64,000 bases of DNA from an uncultured Pelagibacteraceae bacterium (lineage in GTDB: Bacteria > Pseudomonadota > Alphaproteobacteria > Pelagibacterales > Pelagibacteraceae): positions 1-64,000 of the forward strand of contig CABYVA010000003.1 of assembly GCA_902522325.1 (NCBI GenBank), in the 5' to 3' direction. A program made the translations under genes and the position numbers. Positions within the stretch are counted from its first letter, which is position 1. The number at the start of each line of letters is the position of its first letter. The notes under the pieces are model-generated. The model was not told the origin of the DNA and did no database searches. It saw only the letters and a list, made by a program, of their open reading frames with translations. This document shows, in pieces, positions 18,899 to 28,819 of this stretch.

Positions 18899-19672
18899 AT
18901 GGAAATTAATATCAATTGTGATTTAGGAGAAAAATCAAAATTTCATTCAACCGAGAATGATCCAGATTTATTAAACATTGTTAATTCTGCCAGTGTTGCC
19001 TGTGGATATCATGCTGGTGATGAAGAAACAATGAACAAAGTAATCAAAATATCAAAAAAAAATGCTGTAAGTATTGGCGCCCACCCATCTTTTAATGATC
19101 CTGAAAACTTTGGAAGAAAAAGAATAAATTTAAACTCTTCAGAAATAACTAAACTAATTATTGATCAATACAAAATATTACAAAAAATTGCTCAAGATTA
19201 CGATGAAAATGTTACTCATATCAAGCCTCATGGAGCTTTAAATAATATGGCTTGTGAAGATTTTGATTTAGCTAATACAATTGCAAAAGCAATTAATAGT
19301 ATAGATAAAAATATTATATTTTTAGTACCAACTGGCTCTAAAATGGAAATAGCTGGAAGAAAACTTGATATGAAAATTGCATGTGAAATTTTTGCGGATA
19401 GAAATTATGAAGATGATGGCAATCTAGTTTCAAGATCAAAAAATCATGCATTGATAACAGATCCAGAAATAGCAAAAAAACATGTTTTAAGAATGTTTAA
19501 AAATCAATCTATAAACTGTTATTCTGGAAAACAAATACCTTGTAAGATTGATTCTGTATGCATACATGGTGATAATGAGAGTTCACTTGCTACAGCAAAA
19601 GCTATAAAAGAAAATTTAATAAATAATGGACTTGAACTTAAAGCATTAAATAAAATGAAAAAATTTATATAA
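18899..19672 (+). CDS. pxpA: 5-oxoprolinase subunit A (LamB/YcsF family)
   Basis: MEININCDLGE, SVACGYHAGDEETM, GAHPSFNDPENFGR, VSRSKNHALI, CIHGDN. Start moved from 18875 to the ATG at 18899, where family homology begins. Confidence 0.9.
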   Translation: MEININCDLGEKSKFHSTENDPDLLNIVNSASVACGYHAGDEETMNKVIKISKKNAVSIGAHPSFNDPENFGRKRINLNSSEITKLIIDQYKILQKIAQDYDENVTHIKPHGALNNMACEDFDLANTIAKAINSIDKNIIFLVPTGSKMEIAGRKLDMKIACEIFADRNYEDDGNLVSRSKNHALITDPEIAKKHVLRMFKNQSINCYSGKQIPCKIDSVCIHGDNESSLATAKAIKENLINNGLELKALNKMKKFI

Positions 19673-19674
19673 TT

Positions 19675-20580
19675 ATGTCAAAAAAATATCCTAGAAACAT
19701 GATTGGTTATGGATCAAACGAAATTAAGGTTAATTGGCCAAATAACGCTCGATTAGCTTTACAAATAGTCTTAAATTATGAAGAGGGCGCTGAGAATTCT
19801 GTTCTGCATGGAGATAAATACTCTGAAACTTTTTTATCTGAAATAATAGGAGCTCAACCTATTAAAGGCCGACATATTAATATGGAGTCCTTTTATGAGT
19901 ATGGTTCAAGAAGAGGATTTTGGAGATTGCATAAATTATTTGCTGAAAAAAAAATTCCTGTGACAATTTTTGGTGTAGCGATGGCCCTAGAAAGAAATCC
20001 AGAGGTTTGTAAAGCAATAATGAGTGGTAATTACGAAGTCGCTTCACATGGGTGGAGATGGATTGATTACCAAAATGTAAAAAAATCAGTTGAAAAAAAA
20101 CATATGCAGCTTTCAATAAAAACTATTAAAAAAATATTTGGCTCACGTCCTTTAGGTTGGTACACAGGAAGATGTAGTCCCAATACTAGAGACTTAGTTT
20201 TCGAAGAAGGAGGGTTTTTATATGATAGTGATTCCTACAGTGATGATTTGCCGTATTGGGAGTATAGAAAAAATAAAAAACAATTAATCATACCTTATAC
20301 TTTAGATAATAATGATATGCGCTTTGCAACTAATCAAGGATTTAACAGTGGAGATCAATTTTATACCTATTTAAAAGATAGTTTTGATGCTCTTTATGAA
20401 GAAGGAAAAACTAATCCTAAGATGATGTCTGTTGGTTTGCATTGTAGATTAATTGGAAGACCTGGTAGGATTCAATCGTTAAAAAAATTTTTAGACTATG
20501 TTCTAAAACATAAGGATATATGGATTTGTAAAAGAATAGATATAGCTAAACATTGGATTAAAAACCATTCCGATATATAA
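19675..20580 (+). CDS. puuE: Polysaccharide-deacetylase-fold allantoinase (PuuE type)
   Basis: RNMIGYGSNEIKVNWPNNARLALQIVLNYEEGAE, EYGSRRGFWRL, VASHGWRWIDY, GWYTGRCSPNTRDLV. Confidence 0.88.
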   Translation: MSKKYPRNMIGYGSNEIKVNWPNNARLALQIVLNYEEGAENSVLHGDKYSETFLSEIIGAQPIKGRHINMESFYEYGSRRGFWRLHKLFAEKKIPVTIFGVAMALERNPEVCKAIMSGNYEVASHGWRWIDYQNVKKSVEKKHMQLSIKTIKKIFGSRPLGWYTGRCSPNTRDLVFEEGGFLYDSDSYSDDLPYWEYRKNKKQLIIPYTLDNNDMRFATNQGFNSGDQFYTYLKDSFDALYEEGKTNPKMMSVGLHCRLIGRPGRIQSLKKFLDYVLKHKDIWICKRIDIAKHWIKNHSDI

Positions 20581-20588
20581 AAATTCAA

Positions 20589-21578
20589 ATGAATAATAAA
20601 AAAAATATTTTTTTAAATGGTTTAATTGATCTTGCGCAATCAAGACTTGGGACAAAAATTGTATATAAAACTGATGAATTTTTTGCACCGGCAAAAAGAA
20701 TAATCAATCCTTGGCCCCCAGTATTCAAGGAAGGAGTTTTTGACAAAAATGGTAAATGGATGGATGGATGGGAAACGCGAAGAAAAAGAAATAAAGGTCA
20801 TGATTATCTAATTTTAAAACTTGGCAAACCAGGAAGAATATACAAGGTGGATGTGGATACTTCTTATTTTAATGGAAACCAACCTTCAAAAGTTTCTTTG
20901 GAAGCAACCTTCAGTAAAAAAAAAATACCAGATAAAAGTTGTAAATGGATTACAATTTTGAAAAAAAAACCTACTAAAGCTAATAGACATCATTTTTTTA
21001 ATATAAAAAATAAATCTATATTCACTCATGTTAAACTAAACATTTTCCCGGACGGAGGGGTTGCTAGACTAAGAATTTATGGCTCAATGAATGTTAAAAA
21101 AAATTTCGATAAAATTACTAATTTAACTTCAGTTTTAAATGGAGCTAAACCAATAGCTTGCAATAATGAACATTTTGGAAGAGCAGAAAATATTCTTGCT
21201 CCTGGAAAGGGAAAAAATATGGGAGATGGATGGGAAACAAGAAGAAGCAGAGGTAAAAATTTTGATTGGCTAATAATCAAATGTGCTGCTCCTGGAAAAA
21301 TAAATAAAATTCAAATTGACACACATCATTTTAAGGGAAATTTTCCAGATAAATGCTCTTTGCAAGGAGCATATATACCTGAAAAAAATTCTGGAAAATC
21401 TATAGTAAACAAATCAAAAAAATGGAAATTTTTACTAAATAAAGTAAAGCTTTATGCTAATAAAAAACATAATTTCCAAAATAAAATAATGAAAAATAAA
21501 AAAATAAATTACATTAGAATTAATATTTTTCCTGATGGTGGAATTTCTAGAATTAGAGCTTTTGGAAAGGTTGAATAG
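20589..21578 (+). CDS. alc: Allantoicase
   Basis: Two internal repeats, each with DGWETRR and a FPDGGxxRxRxxG ending. Confidence 0.92.
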   Translation: MNNKKNIFLNGLIDLAQSRLGTKIVYKTDEFFAPAKRIINPWPPVFKEGVFDKNGKWMDGWETRRKRNKGHDYLILKLGKPGRIYKVDVDTSYFNGNQPSKVSLEATFSKKKIPDKSCKWITILKKKPTKANRHHFFNIKNKSIFTHVKLNIFPDGGVARLRIYGSMNVKKNFDKITNLTSVLNGAKPIACNNEHFGRAENILAPGKGKNMGDGWETRRSRGKNFDWLIIKCAAPGKINKIQIDTHHFKGNFPDKCSLQGAYIPEKNSGKSIVNKSKKWKFLLNKVKLYANKKHNFQNKIMKNKKINYIRINIFPDGGISRIRAFGKVE

Positions 21579-22084
21579 TGAAAAAAATTATAATCCCAAA
21601 ACCTATAAATAAGTCTAATTTTTCTGAGTTTGGAGAAGTGATTACCACAAAGGATATTAAACCCCTTAAAATAAACAATGGTTATGCAGAAAGATTTGAT
21701 GGTATTGCAAATTTAGACACGAAAATAAATGATGGTGAGACTACGATTTCGATATTTTCTGCTTTAAAAAGAAATTTTCCAATGCGAATTGATATGATGG
21801 AAAAGCATCCAATGGGAAGTCAAGCCTTTATCCCAATGAAAGAAACTACTTTTTTGACATTTGTAGCACCCAAAGGTGACAAACCCTTAATTGAAAAAAT
21901 TCAATCTTTCATTGTTGCCCCAGGAATTGGAATCAATTACAAAGCTGGTGTATGGCATTTCCCTTTAATATCAACTGAGGATATGAATTTTTTAGTTGTA
22001 GACAGAAAAGGATCTGGAGAAAATTTAGTTATAGAAGATTTAAATAAATATGAATTAATACTTGATTATAAACCCGCCGTATAA
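21578..22084 (+). CDS. allA: Ureidoglycolate lyase
   Basis: FSEFGEVI, HPMGSQAFIPM, GIGINYKAGVWHFPL. Confidence 0.9.
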   Translation: MKKIIIPKPINKSNFSEFGEVITTKDIKPLKINNGYAERFDGIANLDTKINDGETTISIFSALKRNFPMRIDMMEKHPMGSQAFIPMKETTFLTFVAPKGDKPLIEKIQSFIVAPGIGINYKAGVWHFPLISTEDMNFLVVDRKGSGENLVIEDLNKYELILDYKPAV

Positions 22085-22098
22085 CTACGACGGGTTTA
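22069..22098. terminator. Stem-loop between convergent allA and the NCS1 permease; left arm lies inside the allA C-terminal codons
   Basis: TAAACCCGCCGT - ATAACT - ACGACGGGTTTA, 11/12 paired with one C-A mismatch; T-rich region downstream on +. Confidence 0.6.
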
Positions 22099-22110
22099 AT
22101 ATAGTTTAAT

Positions 22111-23562
22111 TTATTTTTTATTAGATATTGCTAAGTGAACGATTGCGCCTAAAGCAGCACCAATCATCCAAGAATATCCTCCTCCGCCACCTAAGTTAGC
22201 GAAGAAATCACCTAGAGCACCAGGTAAAATATTTGGCCAAACAGATCCAACGGCGATGTAACCTGATAAGATCCAAGCTATCATTCCTTTTTGGTTAAAG
22301 CCTCCGTTGTAATGATATTTACCATTTGGTCTATCAGTAAATAAATCATCAACTTTAAGCTTCTGTTGTTTGATAATATAATAATCAGTTATCATAATAC
22401 CAAATACTGGCGCTAATATTGCTCCTAAAGTATTTACAAAAGGAAACATTCCCATTTGTGTGATTACAGAAACCCATAGACCACCAACGATAAAACCACA
22501 GATCGCAGTAATTAGTCCACCAGTTCTGAAATTTATTTTACTAGGAATTAAATTAGCTAAGTCATATGCAGGAGGTATAAAGTTAGCAACCATATTTATA
22601 CCAACCGTTGCTGCAAAGAATGCAAATGCTGCAATGATTGTTAATAATACGTTATCAACTTTAGCTACCATGTCTGTTGGTTGAGCCACGTACTCACCAA
22701 ATACAGCAATAGTTCCTCCAGTAATCATCAATGTAATGAATGAGAAGAAGATTACGTTTCCTACAAGACCCCATAGGTTACCTTTTTTCATTTCATTTTC
22801 ATTTTTGACAAATCTAGCAAAGTCACCAAAGTTAATTACTACTGCAGCAAAATATCCTACCATAATTGAAAACACTGCTAAGAAAGCTCCAAAATCACCT
22901 AAGCCTTCAAAACCACCTGAACGTGTTCCTCCAGAAAATATATTTCCAACTTCTGATAAAAGTCCTCCCCCTGCTTTTGCCCAGATTGCTATCATTAGTA
23001 CTAACATAACAACATAAACTGCTGGACCAGCAAAGTTTAAGAATCTTCTAATTAAATCAACACCTTGCCAGAACAAATAAATTTGGAATACTGAAACAAA
23101 TATGAATGATATCCACATAGTAGAACTCATTCCTAAAAATTCACCACCAGTACTTGCTCCAAATAAGGTTGTTAAAAGTAATGCTACAGCTGTTGAAGCT
23201 GCATAAGTTTGTGCCCCATACCAGAACATAGCGACAAGTCCTCTGGCCATTGCTGGAAAGTTTGCTCCAAATACGCCCATACTAACTCGTGCAAAAACTG
23301 GATAAGGAATTCCATGTTTAACACTTGGTTTTCCAGATAAATTAACTAGCCACATAATAAAAAATCCTGCAAGAATTAATGCAAGAAAAACTGACCAGCC
23401 GTTTAATCCAGAAGCCAAAAATAGTGATGCTGCCAAAGTATATCCAAATAAACTTTGAACATCATTTGCCCATACGTTAAAGATTTCAAACCAACCCCAG
23501 TTTTTCTTATTACTTGGAGTAGGAGCTAAATCTGAATTGTAGAGCTTTTTTGATCTACTCAT
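22111..23562 (-). CDS. NCS1-family nucleobase/allantoin:cation symporter
   Basis: PTPSNKKNWGWFEIFNVWANDVQSLFGYTLAASLF, GIPYPVFARVSMGVFGANFPAMARGLVAMFWYGAQTY. Start set to 23562 (AAGGGAG 5' of ATG) rather than 23580. Confidence 0.88.
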   Translation of the reverse strand: MSRSKKLYNSDLAPTPSNKKNWGWFEIFNVWANDVQSLFGYTLAASLFLASGLNGWSVFLALILAGFFIMWLVNLSGKPSVKHGIPYPVFARVSMGVFGANFPAMARGLVAMFWYGAQTYAASTAVALLLTTLFGASTGGEFLGMSSTMWISFIFVSVFQIYLFWQGVDLIRRFLNFAGPAVYVVMLVLMIAIWAKAGGGLLSEVGNIFSGGTRSGGFEGLGDFGAFLAVFSIMVGYFAAVVINFGDFARFVKNENEMKKGNLWGLVGNVIFFSFITLMITGGTIAVFGEYVAQPTDMVAKVDNVLLTIIAAFAFFAATVGINMVANFIPPAYDLANLIPSKINFRTGGLITAICGFIVGGLWVSVITQMGMFPFVNTLGAILAPVFGIMITDYYIIKQQKLKVDDLFTDRPNGKYHYNGGFNQKGMIAWILSGYIAVGSVWPNILPGALGDFFANLGGGGGYSWMIGAALGAIVHLAISNKK

Positions 23563-23735
23563 AAAAGTATCTCCCTTCATGTTACTTTCAATTTAATGTT
23601 GGACGCTATGATGATTTAAAGGGTAGGTAAAGAGTATTTTTATAAATTCAAAAAAACATGCATTATACAACAAATTAAAACCCCATAATGGTCGCTTATT
23701 GAATTATTTTCAAAATTTAATAGAATGATTCTAAA

Positions 23736-24347
23736 TTGATAGAACAACTCATCATATTAGTTCAAATTATATTTATAGATATAATTTTAGCAGCAGATAA
23801 TGCAATTATCATTGGTCTGATAGCTGCAAGCTTTGTTCCAAAAAATAGAAAAAAAATTATTTTATGGGGAGTTGCAGGGGCATTAGTTTTTAAAGTTATT
23901 TTTGCTATTTTTGCAACATATCTATTTAAATTTTATTGGATTAAAGTTCTTGGTGGAATACTTTTAATTTGGATCGTTAATGATTTAAGGAAAGATTTAT
24001 TTGAAATAAAAAAAATTAAATCTCCAACAAAAAAATCTAAAGAACCATCATATATACAAAGTGTTTATAAGGTTTTATTTGCAGATATAACTATTAGTTT
24101 TGATAATGTGATTGGAGTAGTAGGTGCTGCTAAAGGATATTTTGGATTTATGATTTTTGGATTAGTTCTCTCAGTGGTTCTAACTGGAGCAGGTGCAACT
24201 TATTTAGCAAACTATATCCAAAAACATTTATGGATAGCTTATATTGGCCTAGCCTTTATTTTTTTAGTTGCCATTCAACTTATAATTAGTGGTCTAGCTG
24301 ATTTTGGAATGATAAATATCAACGAAAATTTTTTACAATACTTTTAG
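23736..24347 (+). CDS. TerC-family membrane protein (YjbE type), TTG start
   Basis: IFIDIILAADNAIIIGLIAA and DITISFDNVIGVVGAA, conserved Asp-Asn TerC motifs. Confidence 0.88.
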   Translation: MIEQLIILVQIIFIDIILAADNAIIIGLIAASFVPKNRKKIILWGVAGALVFKVIFAIFATYLFKFYWIKVLGGILLIWIVNDLRKDLFEIKKIKSPTKKSKEPSYIQSVYKVLFADITISFDNVIGVVGAAKGYFGFMIFGLVLSVVLTGAGATYLANYIQKHLWIAYIGLAFIFLVAIQLIISGLADFGMININENFLQYF

Positions 24348-25120
24348 TAAGAATATTTTTTTGAAGGATATTTTTTCGATATAACCTCACGTTTAAATTT
24401 TTTAATACCTTTGTTTATAATTTTTTTAATATTTACAAATTTTTTTACAAATCTTATATTAGTTTCATTTAAACCTAAAAGATCGTCAGTTACTAAAACT
24501 TGACCATCGCAATGAAGTGATGACCCAATTCCTATAGTTGGTATTTTAATTGATCTTGTAACCAATTTAGCAGCTGATGTTTCTACGCACTCTAAAACAA
24601 TTGCAAAGACTCCTATATTTTCTAATAATTTTGATTCCCTTAAAATCTTTCTTTTTTCATTTTTAGATTTTCCTTTAGATCTAAATTTACCTCTAACACT
24701 TTGAGGTAACAAACCAAGATGACCCATTACAGGTATTTTATTTTTTACCAAATATTTTATTATCTCTCTTATCTTGACGCCTCCCTCTAATTTTACAGCA
24801 TCACACTTTGTTTCTCTCATAACTTTAATTGAATTTTTAAGTGCTTCTTTTTTATTACGATAAGTTCTGTATGGCATATCCACAACCATTAAACTTTTTT
24901 TAGTGCCCATTCGAACACTTTTTGAGTGTTCAATCATATTTTTTAAAGTAACTTTTCTAGTTGTATTATAATTATAAAGAACAGAGCCTAATGAATCTCC
25001 TACTAAAGTTATATCAGCATATTTATCCACTTCTTCTGCAAAATTTTTTGAATAAGCCGTTAAGCAGATAATTTTAGATTTATTTTTTTTTTTTATAATT
25101 TTTTTAATCTTACTATTCAT
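24344..25120 (-). CDS. panB: 3-methyl-2-oxobutanoate hydroxymethyltransferase
   Basis: CLTAYSKNFAEEVDKYADITLVGDSLG, VVDMPYRTY, VKLEGG, VMGHLGLLPQSV, GIGSSLHCDGQVLVTDDLLGL. Confidence 0.93.
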   Translation of the reverse strand: MNSKIKKIIKKKNKSKIICLTAYSKNFAEEVDKYADITLVGDSLGSVLYNYNTTRKVTLKNMIEHSKSVRMGTKKSLMVVDMPYRTYRNKKEALKNSIKVMRETKCDAVKLEGGVKIREIIKYLVKNKIPVMGHLGLLPQSVRGKFRSKGKSKNEKRKILRESKLLENIGVFAIVLECVETSAAKLVTRSIKIPTIGIGSSLHCDGQVLVTDDLLGLNETNIRFVKKFVNIKKIINKGIKKFKREVISKKYPSKKYSY

Positions 25121-26694
25121 TACTCTAATTCTATTGTACTTGGTGGTTTGGATGTTATATCGTAAACCACTCTATTAATACCATTTATATTATTAATTAT
25201 TTTATTTGAAACAAGCTGCATAAACTCTTTTGAAAAATTAAAAAAATCAGCTGTCATACCGTCCTCTGATGTAATTGCTCTTAACAAACACATATATTCA
25301 TAAGTTCTGTTGTCGCCCATAACTCCAACAGTTTTAACTGGCAATAAAGCTGCATAGGCTTGCCATATCTTGCTATATAAATTGTGCTGTCTCAATGAAT
25401 TAATAAAAATATCATCAGCTTCTTGTAAAATTTTAATTTTATTCTCTGTTATTTCGCCTGGTATTCTTATTGCCAAACCTGGACCAGGAAATGGATGTCT
25501 TAATACGATCTCTTTAGACAATTTAAGTTCTAACCCCAATTTTCTTACTTCATCTTTAAACAATAATCTTAATGGCTCAACCAATTTTAATTTCATGTTT
25601 TTGGGTAGTCCACCAACATTGTGATGTGATTTTATTTTGGATGTTTGACTGCCAGTTACTGACTTGCTTTCAATTATATCTGGATAGAGCGTTCCTTGGG
25701 CTAAATACTTAACATTCTTTATTTTCTTTGCATATCTCTCAAAAATTTTAATAAATAAATTACCAATTATTTTTCGTTTATTTTCAGGTTCACTAACATT
25801 TTTAAGCTTATTTAAAAATAATTTTTTAGCATCGACGTAAATCAAATTTATTTTAAATTTATTTTTAAAAGTTTTTACAACTTGAGTTTCTTCATTTTTT
25901 CTTAATAGACCTGTGTTTACAAAAATACATGTTAATTGTTTTCCTACAGCATTATGAATTAATTTGGCAACTACACCACTATCAACACCGCCGGATAATG
26001 CACAAATTACTTTCGATTTTCCTACAACTTGTTTAACATTTTTTATTAATATTTGTTTTTGATTTTTTAATGACCAATTTCTTTTGATACCACAAATTGA
26101 AAAAATAAAATTTTTTAAAATTATCTTTCCATTTTCTGTATGAGTTACTTCAGGATGAAATTGAATTCCATAAAATTTCTTTGATGAATTTTCAACTATT
26201 GAAAACTTAGATGTTTCTGTTTTTGCAATAACTTTAAATCCATTTGCTAATTTTGTTACTTCATCTGCATGGCTCATCCATACATTATTCGATCCAGATT
26301 TTTTAAAAAAATTTTTAGTTAATTTACTTTTTCTTAATCTCTTAAGTTTTGCTAAACCAAACTCTCTATGTCTAGCTTTTTTAACTCTTCCGCCTAGCTC
26401 CTTTGAGATTATTTGATGGCCAAAACAAATTCCTAGAATTGGTATGTTATATTTAAATATTTTTTTATCAAATTTAACTTTTTTAGATTGATAAACATTT
26501 AAAGGTCCTCCTGACAAAATTATTCCTCTTATTTTTTTTTTATCTAATTTAGATTTGAATTTTTTATGACTAATAATTTCAGAATATACTCCTAACTCTC
26601 TTACTCTTCTTGCTATTAGTTGTGTAAATTGTGAACCAAAGTCTATAATTAAGACTTTGGAAAGACTGTCTTTAAGACTCATCTTTTGAATCAA
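25120..26694 (-). CDS. guaA: GMP synthase (glutamine-hydrolysing)
   Basis: [70 protein letters not shown]-terminus. Confidence 0.96.
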   Translation of the reverse strand: MIQKMSLKDSLSKVLIIDFGSQFTQLIARRVRELGVYSEIISHKKFKSKLDKKKIRGIILSGGPLNVYQSKKVKFDKKIFKYNIPILGICFGHQIISKELGGRVKKARHREFGLAKLKRLRKSKLTKNFFKKSGSNNVWMSHADEVTKLANGFKVIAKTETSKFSIVENSSKKFYGIQFHPEVTHTENGKIILKNFIFSICGIKRNWSLKNQKQILIKNVKQVVGKSKVICALSGGVDSGVVAKLIHNAVGKQLTCIFVNTGLLRKNEETQVVKTFKNKFKINLIYVDAKKLFLNKLKNVSEPENKRKIIGNLFIKIFERYAKKIKNVKYLAQGTLYPDIIESKSVTGSQTSKIKSHHNVGGLPKNMKLKLVEPLRLLFKDEVRKLGLELKLSKEIVLRHPFPGPGLAIRIPGEITENKIKILQEADDIFINSLRQHNLYSKIWQAYAALLPVKTVGVMGDNRTYEYMCLLRAITSEDGMTADFFNFSKEFMQLVSNKIINNINGINRVVYDITSKPPSTIELE

Positions 26695-27103
26695 AATTTT
26701 TCAATTTTTCATTTATGGAAGATATTTTTGGACACATTTTTGAACAAACCAATTCAAAATCTTTTTTTAGTTTTTTTACTTTATCAAAATTTGATCTCTC
26801 AATTTCAATGTCCATCAATAAATATATGGCCTCTTCATTTTGTGGGTCTAGTAAAAGTGTAACGTTTATATTCTTTTCTTGTTCTTTTAGATTTTCTTCT
26901 ATTTTAAAAATTTTTGCTAAAAACAAATATGACTTTGCTTTTTTTGGATTATAAACAATATCTCTTTGAAATAAAAATTTAGATTCTTCATATTTTTTGT
27001 TATCAAACATTTTTTTTGCCTCATCAAAAAAATTTTCTTTTGAGTATGAATTATTTATTAAAAGCAAACTTAATACTAATGTTATAAAAATATTTTTAAT
27101 CAT
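26672..27103 (-). CDS. Small secreted TPR-like protein
   Basis: N-terminal signal-like sequence; helical repeats ([24 protein letters not shown]). Confidence 0.6.
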   Translation of the reverse strand: MIKNIFITLVLSLLLINNSYSKENFFDEAKKMFDNKKYEESKFLFQRDIVYNPKKAKSYLFLAKIFKIEENLKEQEKNINVTLLLDPQNEEAIYLLMDIEIERSNFDKVKKLKKDFELVCSKMCPKISSINEKLKNFDSKDES

Positions 27104-27104
27104 T

Positions 27105-28169
27105 TTATCTAATCACTTTATCAATATTATGTACCATACTTTCATAAAATCCTGCTTTAGTAATTTTAACGAATTTAGGTTTGTTTTTAAGATTTTTAAT
27201 TTGTTTACAACCGAGATAACCCATTGAAGATCTTAATCCTCCAACTAATTTATAAATTATTTTTGAGACTGATCCTTTATATTTTATAAAACCCTCTACT
27301 CCTTCTGGAACATATTTTGAACTATCATTTTGTTTTTTTTGAAAATATCTATCGGCAGATCCCTTGTTCATTGCCCCAATAGAACCCATGCCTCTAAAGC
27401 TTTTAAATAACTTTCCATCCCTTTTTACAATTTTTCCTGGTGCTTCATCTGTTCCAGCAAATAAAGAACCGATCATAACCGCATCAGCCCCTGCTGATAA
27501 TGCTTTTGCAATATCACCAGAAAATTTAATTCCACCGTCCGCAATAATTACTACTTTTCTTTTGCTTAAACCATTTCTTACATTTAAAATTGCACTTAGT
27601 TGTGGAACTCCTATTCCCGCTACTAGCCTTGTAGTACATATTGAACCTGGTCCTATTCCAACTTTTATAATATCTACACCTAGTTTAATTAAAAATTTTG
27701 CAGCTTCTGGTGTTGCAATATTTCCAGCACATAAAGCGGTTTTTTTTGGTTTAATTTTTTTTATTTTTTTAATTATTTCTGCAACTTTTTTTGTGTGACC
27801 GTGCGCTGTATCAACAACAATTAAATCGATATTTTCTTTTAAAACATTTTTAGCTCTATCAAATTCATTTAATCCAGCACCAACTGCTGCACCTACTAAA
27901 AAATTTTGTTTTTTTACTTTTCTAATTTCGACAATTTGTTTTTTTATATCTAAATTTCGATGAATTACCCCGATACCCCCTGCCTTGGCTATTGCTATAC
28001 ACATTTTTGATTCAGTTACTGTGTCCATAGCTGAAGATATTAAGGGAACTTTAAGCCTAATATTATCTGTAAGTTTTATACTTGTATCAACATCTGATGG
28101 TAATACTTCAGAATACCTAGGGGCTAATGTAACATCATCAAACGTGAGTGCTTCTTTAATGGGATCCAT
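27105..28169 (-). CDS. guaB: IMP dehydrogenase, catalytic barrel only (no CBS domains)
   Basis: ALTFDDVTLAPRYSEVLPSDVD, GIGPGSICTTRLVAGIGVPQ, IADGGIKFSGDIAKALSAGADAVMIGSLFAGTDEAPG, FRGMGSIGAM; 354 aa. Confidence 0.95.
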   Translation of the reverse strand: MDPIKEALTFDDVTLAPRYSEVLPSDVDTSIKLTDNIRLKVPLISSAMDTVTESKMCIAIAKAGGIGVIHRNLDIKKQIVEIRKVKKQNFLVGAAVGAGLNEFDRAKNVLKENIDLIVVDTAHGHTKKVAEIIKKIKKIKPKKTALCAGNIATPEAAKFLIKLGVDIIKVGIGPGSICTTRLVAGIGVPQLSAILNVRNGLSKRKVVIIADGGIKFSGDIAKALSAGADAVMIGSLFAGTDEAPGKIVKRDGKLFKSFRGMGSIGAMNKGSADRYFQKKQNDSSKYVPEGVEGFIKYKGSVSKIIYKLVGGLRSSMGYLGCKQIKNLKNKPKFVKITKAGFYESMVHNIDKVIR

Positions 28170-28207
28170 ATTCTTTTATATATGATTCTTTTATAAATAA
28201 AAGTGGT

Positions 28208-28819
28208 CTATCTCAATTTTTTGCAGATTATAAAACTTTCTTTCGACTCTTTTCTGCTTGAAGGAGGTTTATAAATGTTTGTTTCTCTAAATGTCGATTT
28301 TGCCTCACTTACTATTTCTTTAAATGTAGATCCCATAAAAATCTTTGAAACAAAAAATCCATTTTGCTTAAGTTGATCTTTGGCAAATCTTAAAGCTTCT
28401 AAACACAGCTCACCAGTAACAACCGAGTCTAAGTTTTTATTCCCAGTAGTATTTACAGCCATATCTGACATCACAAGATCCACTTTATTTTTAAAATAAT
28501 TTATTATTTTTTGTTTAGAGCTCTGTTTTTTGAAATCTCCAACGATTTGCAAAGAATTTCCAATTGGCTCCATTTCTTCTAAGTCTATAGAAAGTAGTTT
28601 ACAATTTTTATATTTTTCAATTGTAAATTGAGACCAACCCCCTGGTGCGGCACCTAAGTCTATTATTGAAAAACCATTTTTAAGTATCTTATATTTGTCA
28701 TTAATCTCTTGCAGTTTATATACAGCTCGAGATCTAAAACCTTCTTGTTTAGACTTTCTTACGTAAATATCTCTACGTTGCCTTTTGATCCACTCTTTTG
28801 ATATTTTATTTTTTTTCAA
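28208..28819 (-). CDS. rlmE: 23S rRNA (uridine-2'-O-)-methyltransferase RlmE/FtsJ
   Basis: RSRAVYKLQEIN, IDLGAAPGGWSQF, VMSDMAVNTTG, KIFMGSTF. Confidence 0.93.
   Translation of the reverse strand: MKKNKISKEWIKRQRRDIYVRKSKQEGFRSRAVYKLQEINDKYKILKNGFSIIDLGAAPGGWSQFTIEKYKNCKLLSIDLEEMEPIGNSLQIVGDFKKQSSKQKIINYFKNKVDLVMSDMAVNTTGNKNLDSVVTGELCLEALRFAKDQLKQNGFFVSKIFMGSTFKEIVSEAKSTFRETNIYKPPSSRKESKESFIICKKLR

Noticed and set aside
22460-23017. Two + strand ORFs (22460-22684, 22736-23017) opposite the NCS1 gene
   Set aside because: Antisense to a well-supported transporter; composition mirrors it.
23563-23735. Possible riboswitch in the NCS1 leader
   Set aside because: The region has a TATAAT-like -10, but I could not recognise purine, xanthine, guanidine or other aptamer cores.
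27364-27798. 144-aa ORF on + opposite guaB
   Set aside because: Antisense shadow of guaB; Pro/Ala/Phe-rich composition typical of reverse-frame artefacts.
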